This document shows positions 1-5,438 of a DNA stretch of 5,751 bases, in pieces (position 1 is the first letter of the stretch; every line of letters begins with the position of its first letter). The stretch spans positions 1 to 5,751 of the forward strand of contig DNFL01000095.1 in assembly GCA_003486945.1 (NCBI GenBank). Direction: 5' to 3'. This DNA is from Hyphomonas sp. Its GTDB lineage: Bacteria; Pseudomonadota; Alphaproteobacteria; Caulobacterales; Hyphomonadaceae. The translations under genes and the position numbers were made by a program. The notes beneath the pieces were generated by a model. The model was not told the DNA's origin. It ran no database searches and saw only the letters and a list, made by a program, of their open reading frames with translations.

Positions 1-830
1 AATCTCGCCTCGATCTCCGCTTTGCGCGGACCGGAGAACACATTGTTGATGTCGAGCTCGCCGGCCGCGATCTTGTTCTCGTAGGCCGCCTCATTTTCGA
101 TCTCGAAATAAGCCACCCGGCCGAAACAGGCTTCGGCCGCGCCGAAGCCGGTGGGATTCTTGTCGGCCACAAGCTGATCACCGGAGCGCCAGTAGACCAG
201 CTTGTAAGGTCCGTTGACCTGGATGTTCTCCGGCTGGATCCAGGCTTCGCCGTATTGCTCCACCACATGCGCGGGAACCGGGAAGGTCGTGTAATGCGTC
301 AGCAGGCCCGGCAGGTAGGGCGCCGGATGCTCCAGCGTGATCTCGAACGTCTTCTCGTCGATCGCCCGCGCGCCGAGTTCCTCCGGCGGCAGCTCGCCCT
401 CATTCACCTTCTGCCCGTTTTTCACCAGCCACAGCATCGAGGCATATTGCGAGGCGATCTCCGGCCGCTGCAGACGGCGGAAGGCATACACAAAATCATT
501 CGCCGTCACCGGCACGCCGTCCGACCATTCATAGTCGCCGAGATGGAAGGTCCACACCGTGCCGGTCGCGTCCACTTCCCAGCTTTTCGCCATGCCCGGC
601 ACCGGCTCGCCATCGGCATCATCGGTCGTCAGGCCGATCAGCATGTCGCCGATGATGATGTTCTCCCACTGGGCGGAGGATTTGTGCGGGTCCAGCGTCT
701 GCACTTTCGCCGAAATCCCGCGCCGCAGGGTGGGCACATCATCGCCTTTGGCGCCGCCGCCACAGGCAGCAAGCATCAGCGCGGCGAGGCCGGCAGTCGT
801 GGTGGCCAGAAAGGTGCGGCGGGTGAACAT
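1..830 (-). CDS. oppA: Oligopeptide ABC transporter substrate-binding lipoprotein (OppA-like, SBP_bac_5), 5' part
   Basis: This gene encodes the solute-binding component of a family 5 (peptide/nickel) ABC importer, which captures peptides outside the inner membrane and delivers them to the OppBC permease. The 276 visible codons begin with a signal sequence that has a twin-arginine-like start (TRRTFLA, residues 3-9), a hydrophobic core and a lipobox LAAC with the lipidated cysteine at position 23. Family landmarks follow: TLDPHKSS (45-52), WSDGVPVTANDFVYAFRR (102-119), the NGPYKL turn (206-211) and AGELDI (256-261). Family members are usually 500-550 residues, so about half is present and the 3' end lies beyond base 1. 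The ATG at 828-830 has AAGGAG nine bases upstream. It shares its strand with the metallo-hydrolase gene 150 bases upstream but lies opposite to oppBCD. Peptide preference cannot be read from this part. The family call is firm; the symbol is by similarity. Confidence 0.93.
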   Translation of the reverse strand, partial: MFTRRTFLATTTAGLAALMLAACGGGAKGDDVPTLRRGISAKVQTLDPHKSSAQWENIIIGDMLIGLTTDDADGEPVPGMAKSWEVDATGTVWTFHLGDYEWSDGVPVTANDFVYAFRRLQRPEIASQYASMLWLVKNGQKVNEGELPPEELGARAIDEKTFEITLEHPAPYLPGLLTHYTTFPVPAHVVEQYGEAWIQPENIQVNGPYKLVYWRSGDQLVADKNPTGFGAAEACFGRVAYFEIENEAAYENKIAAGELDINNVFSGPRKAEIEAR

Positions 831-839
831 CAGCGGAAA

Positions 840-845
840 CTCCTT
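840..845 (-). promoter_or_regulatory. Ribosome binding site of oppA
   Basis: On the minus strand the sequence reads AAGGAG followed by nine bases and then the ATG at 828-830. This near-consensus Shine-Dalgarno site fixes the oppA start and agrees with the signal peptide that begins there. Confidence 0.75.
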
Positions 846-902
846 GTCGCAAGGGATCACGCCGGCAGAACATACCACCCGCGCGCCCGGATATGACGAA
901 AT

Positions 903-925
903 GTCTGGCCCCTTAGCTGCCAGAC
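903..925. terminator. Perfect 7-bp inverted repeat between the MBL gene and oppA (possible terminator or operator)
   Basis: GTCTGGC (903-909) and GCCAGAC (919-925) are perfect complements around a 9-base loop. On the minus strand it sits 55 bases after the stop of the metallo-hydrolase gene and 72 bases before the oppA start. The minus-strand continuation (ATTTCGT) has only a short T run, so it is a poor intrinsic terminator. An operator or a leader hairpin of oppA is equally possible. The role is inference; only the repeat is seen. Confidence 0.35.
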
Positions 926-951
926 CCGTGAAAGATTGCAAAGGGTCAACC

Positions 952-968
952 CGCCGTCCTGAACGGCG
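952..968. repeat. GC-rich 6-bp hairpin just after the MBL gene stop
   Basis: CGCCGT (952-957) and ACGGCG (963-968) can pair around a 5-base loop, and two wobble pairs extend the stem when read as minus-strand RNA. It starts 12 bases past the stop codon of the metallo-hydrolase gene, a usual place for a 3'-end hairpin. The next minus-strand bases are GGGTTGACC with no T tract, so it is more likely a transcript-stabilising or pausing hairpin, or chance in GC-rich DNA, than a classical terminator. The TTGACC (944-949) resembles a -35 box, but no convincing -10 follows at the right distance. Confidence 0.3.
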
Positions 969-980
969 AATGAGCGGCGA

Positions 981-1892
981 TCACGCCTTTGTGGCCACCA
1001 ACTCAAACCGAGACCTCGGCGTCGGCGCCGCATCCGGCGAGACCACCACGCCGCGTTCGATCAGGTCGATCATATGTCCCAGCACGCTCATCGCAGCGGC
1101 CGGGTGCAGGCGCTTGTCCACTGCGGCATACATCCGCTCCACCATCGCGGGGATCGAAGTCTCGCCGCTGCGCAGTTCTGCCAATATGGCCGCCTCACGG
1201 GCCTTCCGGTGGTTGGCGTATTCGGTGATGAAAGTCTCGACGAAGTCCTTTCCGCGCACCGCCTCGCCATGCGTCGGCCACAGCGTCTCAAATCCGCGCA
1301 GGCGGATTTTCTCGAGGCTGCGCATATACGCGCCCATGTGTCCGTCCGGCGGCGACACCACCGTGGTCGACCAGCCCATGATATGGTCGCCGGTGAAACA
1401 CGCATTCTCTTCGGCCAGCGCAAAGCAAAGATGGTTCGCCGTATGGCCCGGCGTCTCGATCGCCTCGAGTTTCCAACCCGGACCAGACGCGACAAACCCG
1501 TCTCCGATCTTCACGTCCGGCGTGAACTTCAGATCATCCGGGCTGCCTAGCTCGTCCTTGGCGGTATGGATGCCGACATCGCGCGCATAGGTCTTGCATC
1601 CCGCCCAGTCGGCCAGCGGCTGCGCCAGCGGGGAGTGATCGGAATGGCCGTGCGTGACCAGCACGTGCGTTATATTCTCGCCTGCCAGCGCTGCTTTGAG
1701 TGCTTCAAAGTGCTCCTCAAGCATCGGGCCCGGGTCAATGACTGCCACTTCGCCCTTGCCGACGATGAAGACACCTGTGCCCATATAGGTGAACGGACCC
1801 GGATTGTTTGCAATCACGCGCCGGATCAGCGGCGACACCTGATCGACACGTCCGTACTCGAACTCAATGTCCCGGACAAACGGGATAGCCAT
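981..1892 (-). CDS. MBL-fold metallo-hydrolase, LACTB2-like
   Basis: This 303-residue protein is a metallo-beta-lactamase-fold hydrolase. The whole zinc site is visible: the THGHSDH motif (80-86) gives H81, H83, D85 and H86; H150 lies in TPGHT; D169 in FTGDH bridges the two metals; H208 in PTHGE closes the site. The remaining ~90 residues, starting around YANHRKAREAAI (225-236), look like the winged-helix tail of the LACTB2 group. Length and domain order also fit that group, whose human member is a mitochondrial endoribonuclease; many bacterial members have no known substrate. No signal peptide is seen, so it is probably cytosolic. The ATG at 1890-1892 has AAGGA ten bases upstream. It follows the ATP-grasp gene by 39 bases on the same strand, suggesting one transcript. 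It is not an antibiotic-resistance B1 lactamase, and the motifs differ from ETHE1-type persulfide dioxygenases. The fold is certain; the substrate is unknown. Confidence 0.93.
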   Translation of the reverse strand: MAIPFVRDIEFEYGRVDQVSPLIRRVIANNPGPFTYMGTGVFIVGKGEVAVIDPGPMLEEHFEALKAALAGENITHVLVTHGHSDHSPLAQPLADWAGCKTYARDVGIHTAKDELGSPDDLKFTPDVKIGDGFVASGPGWKLEAIETPGHTANHLCFALAEENACFTGDHIMGWSTTVVSPPDGHMGAYMRSLEKIRLRGFETLWPTHGEAVRGKDFVETFITEYANHRKAREAAILAELRSGETSIPAMVERMYAAVDKRLHPAAAMSVLGHMIDLIERGVVVSPDAAPTPRSRFELVATKA

Positions 1893-1931
1893 GCGCAGAA
1901 AATCCTTCAGCCTACGGACGAGCGCAAAGCT

Positions 1932-2870
1932 TCAGCGTTTCTTCGATGCAAAGGTTTCAGCGAAAGCCCGGGCCATCCGCCGCGTTGCCCGCAGCTTGCC
2001 TCCCAGCTTCAGCGCTACCGGCGGACCCATGTCCGTCTTGTTCGCATCGACGATGTAAATACGACCCGTCTCCCGATCGCGTAGGACATCCACCCCACCC
2101 CAGTCGAGCCCGATTTCAGCGGCAAAGCGCTCGATCACGCGGATTTCATCCGGCGAGTAGCAATTCTTCGGCTCATCGAGCAGCACTTCGACATTCTCGT
2201 TCAGGAAACGCCGTGCCAGGGGGCGGCGCTTGCGGAACACGATGATCGGCGTACCACCCACGAGGCAGCAGCGAAGGTCTTCAACCAGACCGCCCGGAAT
2301 TTCGTTGTCGATCAGGCGCTGGTACACCTTGCCCGGCACCGCCTCATCCAGCGGGCCTTCGATCACACGGCCATCATGCGCTGCATTCGCCTCGGCCTTT
2401 TCCACCATCCGCCCCTTGCAGGTAAGTGGATCGACCGCCAGCGAATAGCCCGCCGCCGTCTCGAACGCGGCCGCCACGCGCGACTTGGAAATGTCCGTAC
2501 ACCCGAAGTTCAGCACACGGGCGCCAGCCTTCACTTTCGGCGGCGCATTGCAGGTTTCGGTCGAGTCGTCGAACTGCATCACGATGTCAGCGGTGGAAAC
2601 GTCTTCAACCAGCTTAGCGCCGGACACATGCATCACCGACCAGATGAAATACCAGGGCCGCGGCTTGTCGGGAAAGAAGGCCATCGTCGGGCGTTTGTGC
2701 CCGGTGATCAGGCGCCAGGTGCGCCATGTCTGAACGAAAAAGTAAAAGCAGAACCAGGTGAAAATCGAGTGCAGCAGGGCGAGGTCAGGAACGATCCGGG
2801 CGCCCGTCTTTTTGACGAGAATGACGCCTTCCTCGATCTTGAAGTCAGAAATCCACATACGGCCTGACAT
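1932..2870 (-). CDS. Uncharacterised ATP-grasp domain protein with N-terminal hydrophobic segment
   Basis: I do not recognise a named gene, but the 312-residue product has ATP-grasp character. Around 150-168 it has lysines K152 and K158 ahead of an AAHDG turn, resembling the nucleotide-binding lysine and glycine loop. Around 181-188 it has KVYQRLID, like the adenine-contacting hinge. It then has VEDLRCCLVGG (196-206), and near the C-terminus LDWGGVDVL (255-263) and IYIVDANKTDMG (271-282), where D275 and N277 match the metal-binding acid and asparagine. ATP-grasp enzymes usually join a carboxylate to an amine or thiol through an acyl phosphate; the substrate here cannot be read. Residues 28-49 are strongly hydrophobic and aromatic, so membrane contact is possible. 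There are seven cysteines, including a CC pair (201-202). An in-frame GTG at 2951 would add 27 residues, but the ATG at 2868-2870 follows GGGAG and the extra residues look non-coding. It lies 39 bases before the MBL gene. Confidence 0.75.
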   Translation of the reverse strand: MSGRMWISDFKIEEGVILVKKTGARIVPDLALLHSIFTWFCFYFFVQTWRTWRLITGHKRPTMAFFPDKPRPWYFIWSVMHVSGAKLVEDVSTADIVMQFDDSTETCNAPPKVKAGARVLNFGCTDISKSRVAAAFETAAGYSLAVDPLTCKGRMVEKAEANAAHDGRVIEGPLDEAVPGKVYQRLIDNEIPGGLVEDLRCCLVGGTPIIVFRKRRPLARRFLNENVEVLLDEPKNCYSPDEIRVIERFAAEIGLDWGGVDVLRDRETGRIYIVDANKTDMGPPVALKLGGKLRATRRMARAFAETFASKKR

Positions 2871-3006
2871 GCTGGTCTCTACTCCCGGTTCGCCGCTCTC
2901 ACCCGAACATCGGGACGGCCGGTTGGCATTGAGGTGCCAGACGCCTCGCACGTCTCGCCTGCCGCTTCAACTCCCGCATTGCGGCGCCAGTGTGACAGCC
3001 CCTGCC
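2871..3006 (-). other. 136-base spacer between the DUF442 gene and the ATP-grasp gene
   Basis: This stretch separates two minus-strand genes and holds no gene I can support. It contains three short perfect inverted repeats: CCCGA/TCGGG (2902-2914), TGGCA/TGCCA (2924-2939) and AGACG/CGTCT (2939-2955). None is followed by a T run and I see no clear -35/-10 pair. The gap is long enough for a separate promoter for the ATP-grasp/MBL pair, but that is inference. Confidence 0.4.
2882..2886 (-). promoter_or_regulatory. Likely ribosome binding site of the ATP-grasp gene
   Basis: On the minus strand GGGAG lies 11 bases before the ATG at 2868-2870. The alternative GTG at 2951 and the later ATG at 2856-2858 have no comparable site, so this element favours the 312-residue product. 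The spacing is slightly long, so support is moderate. Confidence 0.5.
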
Positions 3007-3417
3007 CTACAGCAGGTCCCGCAGCCCGGAGAGATCATACCCCGCCCCGGCCGCTGCGTCGATAATGTCGTCTGCATTCCCCTGACCGGCATGCACCAGC
3101 GCCCAGGCGGTGACCGATCGCGTGCCCGTCCGGCAATAGGCGAGCACCGGCTGCGGCGCTTCGTTCAGGATATGGCTCATCCGCTCGACAATCTCGGGCG
3201 TCGGGGCGCCGGAAAACGGCAATGCGGCGAAAGTCAGACCCAGGGATTCGGCTTTCGCGCGAATCGAGCCCATGCGCGGCTGGTCCACACCGCCCTCGCC
3301 GTCCGGGCGATTGGCAATCAGCGTCTTGAAGCCGGCCTTTGCCACCGCCTCGATATCCGCTTCGGTCAGCTGGGGCGCCACGGCAAAATCCGGGGTCACG
3401 CGGCGGATATCGGCCAT
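3007..3417 (-). CDS. TIGR01244/DUF442 family protein (Blh N-domain-like, phosphatase/rhodanese-type C-x5-R loop)
   Basis: The 136-residue product matches the DUF442 family (TIGR01244, beta-lactamase-hydrolase-like protein), a fold related to dual-specificity phosphatases and often annotated as a putative sulfurtransferase. Two landmarks are clear: NRPDGE at 36-41, and the active-site loop YCRTGTRS at 94-101 with nucleophile C95 and anion-binding R100. Length is normal for the stand-alone form, and no signal or membrane segment is present. In some proteobacteria this domain is fused to a persulfide dioxygenase in the BigR-regulated sulfide-detoxification operon; here it is alone. A TTG two codons upstream could be read as a start, but the ATG at 3415-3417 has AGGGAG nine bases before it while the TTG has only three, so I chose the ATG. 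It is the first gene of the minus-strand group and diverges from oppB. The family is secure; the reaction is unproven. Confidence 0.88.
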   Translation of the reverse strand: MADIRRVTPDFAVAPQLTEADIEAVAKAGFKTLIANRPDGEGGVDQPRMGSIRAKAESLGLTFAALPFSGAPTPEIVERMSHILNEAPQPVLAYCRTGTRSVTAWALVHAGQGNADDIIDAAAGAGYDLSGLRDLL

Positions 3418-3426
3418 TGGCAAACT

Positions 3427-3432
3427 CTCCCT
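3427..3432 (-). promoter_or_regulatory. Ribosome binding site of the DUF442 gene
   Basis: AGGGAG on the minus strand ends nine bases before the ATG at 3415-3417 and only three before the alternative TTG at 3421-3423. The spacing decides in favour of the ATG. Confidence 0.65.
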
Positions 3433-3466
3433 GAGTGCAGCACGCGCTTGATCGCGGCGGCTTGTC

Positions 3467-3494
3467 AGATAAGGAATGTAATGCAGCCTGCCAA
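3467..3494 (-). promoter_or_regulatory. Candidate sigma-70-type promoter for the DUF442 gene
   Basis: On the minus strand TTGGCA (3489-3494) is followed after 16 bases by TTATCT (3467-3472). Both hexamers are close to the housekeeping consensus, and transcription would begin about 40 bases before the start codon. It lies in the ~135-base divergent gap shared with oppB. Part of the -35 overlaps a small hairpin (3486-3500, GCCTGC/GCGGGC with one wobble pair). I find no equally good plus-strand promoter for oppB in this gap. Alphaproteobacterial promoters are loose, so this is a candidate only. Confidence 0.4.
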
Positions 3495-3555
3495 GCGGGC
3501 AGAAAAATCAGTTCCATCAACCCGCTGTGACCAGAGGCTTTTCCGTCCCGTGAAG

Positions 3556-4521
3556 ATGTTTGTACGCGCAATCCGGCGGATCCCCTGGGGCTATACGCTC
3601 CGGCGCCTGCTGATCGCGATCCCGACCATGCTGGCCATCATCACGGTCGCCTTCCTGATGATGCGCGCCGCGCCCGGCGGTCCTTTTGATGGTGAACGCA
3701 AGCTGCCGGCCGCCATCGAACGCGCCATCGCCGAGAAATACGGCCTCGATAAACCGCTGCATGAACAGTATCTCGACTATGTCGGCTCGGTCATTCAGGG
3801 CGATTTCGGGCCCTCCTACAAGACGCTCGGCAAGAGCGTGAACCAGCTGATCGCTGACGGCCTGCCCGTCTCCCTCACCATCGGCGCGCTGACCATGATC
3901 CTCTCGATCATCATCGGCACCTTCCTCGGCGTCTTCGCCGGTCTCCGGCAGAACTCCGCGACGGACTACGGCGTCATGGGCATCGCGATGGTCGGCATCT
4001 CGGTACCGAGTTTTGTCATCGGCCCGGTGCTGATCCTCGTCTTTGCGCTCGGCGCTGGCTGGTTCGCCGTCGGCGGCCTTGGCACATATCCGAACATCGG
4101 CATGAGCTGGCACAACCTCACCCTGCCAGTGCTCACCCTCACCCTCGCGCAGGTCGCCATTATCTCGCGCCTGATGCGCGCCTCGACCATCGAGACCATG
4201 CGCGCCAACCATATCCGCACTGCCCGCGCCAAGGGCCTCAGCGAATGGCAGGTCATCACCCGCCACGCCCTGCCCACCGCCCTGCTGCCGCTTGTCTCCT
4301 ATGCCGGCCCGGCAATGGCGCGCGTGATGACCGGTTCGGTCGTGATCGAGAAAATCTTCGGCCTGCCCGGCCTCGGCTCCTACTTCGTCGACGGCGCATT
4401 GAACCGCGACTACACGCTCGTGATGGGCGCAATCATCGTCTATGCGGGCCTCATCATCCTCCTCAACCTTGTCGCCGACATCCTCTACGCGATGCTCGAC
4501 CCGAAAGTGAAATACGACTGA
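3556..4521 (+). CDS. oppB: Oligopeptide ABC transporter permease OppB
   Basis: This is the first inner-membrane permease of the family 5 importer; it pairs with OppC to form the peptide channel. The 321-residue product has normal family length. It starts with YTLRRLLIAIPTM leading into membrane segment 1 (about 15-37), then the typical RAAPGGPFDGE stretch (37-47) and a periplasmic loop containing GDFGPSY (82-88). Further membrane segments lie near 103-129, 138-166, 187-207, 245-265 and 287-312. The cytoplasmic EAA loop that docks to the ATPase is at 219-243 (ARAKGLSEW ... ITRHALP). IFGLPGLG (267-274) is also characteristic. The open frame runs far upstream, but upstream residues do not look like OppB. 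A GTG two codons earlier (3550-3552) lies 12 bases after GAGG, so it is a real alternative start; I kept the ATG. The stop codon overlaps the oppC start by one base. The assignment is firm. Confidence 0.95.
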   Translation: MFVRAIRRIPWGYTLRRLLIAIPTMLAIITVAFLMMRAAPGGPFDGERKLPAAIERAIAEKYGLDKPLHEQYLDYVGSVIQGDFGPSYKTLGKSVNQLIADGLPVSLTIGALTMILSIIIGTFLGVFAGLRQNSATDYGVMGIAMVGISVPSFVIGPVLILVFALGAGWFAVGGLGTYPNIGMSWHNLTLPVLTLTLAQVAIISRLMRASTIETMRANHIRTARAKGLSEWQVITRHALPTALLPLVSYAGPAMARVMTGSVVIEKIFGLPGLGSYFVDGALNRDYTLVMGAIIVYAGLIILLNLVADILYAMLDPKVKYD

Positions 4522-5438
4522 TGTCGAGCCTCGATCCCGTCCTCGACCCCACCGGCCGCGTCAAGGCGGTTACCACCGCCATCCAGGGCGGCCGCTCGCT
4601 GTGGGATGATGCCCGCGCGCGTCTCCTGCGCAACAAGGCCGCGGTGGTCTCGATGATCCTCCTGTTGATCATCGTCGCCGTGGCCGTCATCGGCCCTTTC
4701 GTCTGGGTGCATGACTATCGCACCATCTCGGACGCGCGCACCATCGCGCCGACCTTCGAGAACCTGCACATCCTCGGCACAGACCTTCAGGGCCGCGACC
4801 TCTTCGCCCGCCTTCTGATCGGCCTGCGCATCTCGCTGATGGTCGGCATCGTTGCCACCATCGTCAGCCTGGTCATCGGCGTTACTTGGGGCGCTGTCGC
4901 CGGCTATCTCGGCGGACGCATTGACAATTTCATGATGCGCATCGTCGACGTGCTTTACGCCCTGCCCTTCATTTTCTTCGTCATCCTGCTGCTCACCGTC
5001 TTTGAACGGAACATCGTGCTGATCTTCGCCGCAATCGGCGCCATCGAATGGCTGACCATGAGCCGCATCGTGCGCGGCCAGACCCTGTCGATCAAGAACA
5101 AGGAATTCATCGAGGCCGCCCGCGCTGCCGGCGTCTCGCAGACCGGCATCATCACCCGCCACATCCTGCCGAACGTCATCGGCCCGGTCGCGGTCTATGT
5201 CACCCTCACCATCCCGGTCGTTATCCTCGCCGAAAGCTTCCTCTCCTTCCTCGGCCTCGGCGTGAACGAACCGCTCACTTCCCTCGGCGTGCTGATCGCT
5301 GACGGCGCCGACATGATGGAAGACAAACCCTGGATGCTGATCGCGCCCGCGGTCACCATGTCTGTCACCCTCCTCTGCCTCAACTTCATCGGCGACGGCC
5401 TGCGCGACGCGCTCGACCCCAAGCTGCAGGGCCGCTGA
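4521..5438 (+). CDS. oppC: Oligopeptide ABC transporter permease OppC
   Basis: This 305-residue product is the second permease of the importer. It has the usual OppC layout: a cytoplasmic N-terminal tail of about 37 residues, a first membrane segment (38-62), then the signature LGTDLQGRDLFARLLIGLRISL (85-106, described in parts here: LGTD at 85-88, GRD at 91-93, GLR at 101-103). Membrane segments follow near 106-128, 137-160, 166-184, 219-245 and 272-292. The EAA loop that contacts the ATPases is EFIEAARAAG ... ITRHILPN (195-218), an excellent match to the EAA-x3-G pattern. The C-terminus GDGLRDALDPKL is typical. The ATG shares its first base with the last base of the oppB stop (TGATG) and has no clear Shine-Dalgarno site, so translation is probably coupled to oppB. 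The long open frame upstream of this ATG lies inside oppB in another frame and is not part of the gene. Confidence 0.96.
   Translation: MSSLDPVLDPTGRVKAVTTAIQGGRSLWDDARARLLRNKAAVVSMILLLIIVAVAVIGPFVWVHDYRTISDARTIAPTFENLHILGTDLQGRDLFARLLIGLRISLMVGIVATIVSLVIGVTWGAVAGYLGGRIDNFMMRIVDVLYALPFIFFVILLLTVFERNIVLIFAAIGAIEWLTMSRIVRGQTLSIKNKEFIEAARAAGVSQTGIITRHILPNVIGPVAVYVTLTIPVVILAESFLSFLGLGVNEPLTSLGVLIADGADMMEDKPWMLIAPAVTMSVTLLCLNFIGDGLRDALDPKLQGR
5428..5431 (+). promoter_or_regulatory. Ribosome binding site of oppD inside the oppC 3' end
   Basis: AGGG ends seven bases before the ATG at 5439-5441 and lies within the last codons of oppC. The oppD start directly follows the oppC stop with no gap, so coupling and this short site probably both serve initiation. 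Confidence 0.5.

Noticed and set aside
559..1590. Plus-strand 343-codon open frame across the oppA 5' end and the MBL gene
   Set aside because: It lies antisense to two convincing genes and bridges their intergenic gap. Its residues are rich in Ser, Arg and Pro with no recognisable motif, typical of a shadow frame in GC-rich DNA.
981..1892. Antibiotic-resistance metallo-beta-lactamase
   Set aside because: The zinc motif is present, but there is no signal peptide, and the C-terminal winged-helix-like tail and overall pattern fit LACTB2-like hydrolases rather than class B lactamases.
2758..3555. N-terminal extension of the oppB frame by about 266 codons
   Set aside because: The frame is open by chance across the antisense side of the DUF442 and ATP-grasp genes. 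OppB homology begins only around YTLRRLLIAIP, and the total length would be nearly twice that of the family.
3517..4266. Minus-strand 249-codon open frame antisense to oppB
   Set aside because: It has the same Asp/Gly/His/Arg-rich shadow composition, no family motif, and lies fully opposite a clear permease.
4245..4520. N-terminal extension of the oppC frame inside oppB
   Set aside because: The residues are Arg/Pro/His-rich out-of-frame reading of oppB. The real OppC start is the ATG overlapping the oppB stop.
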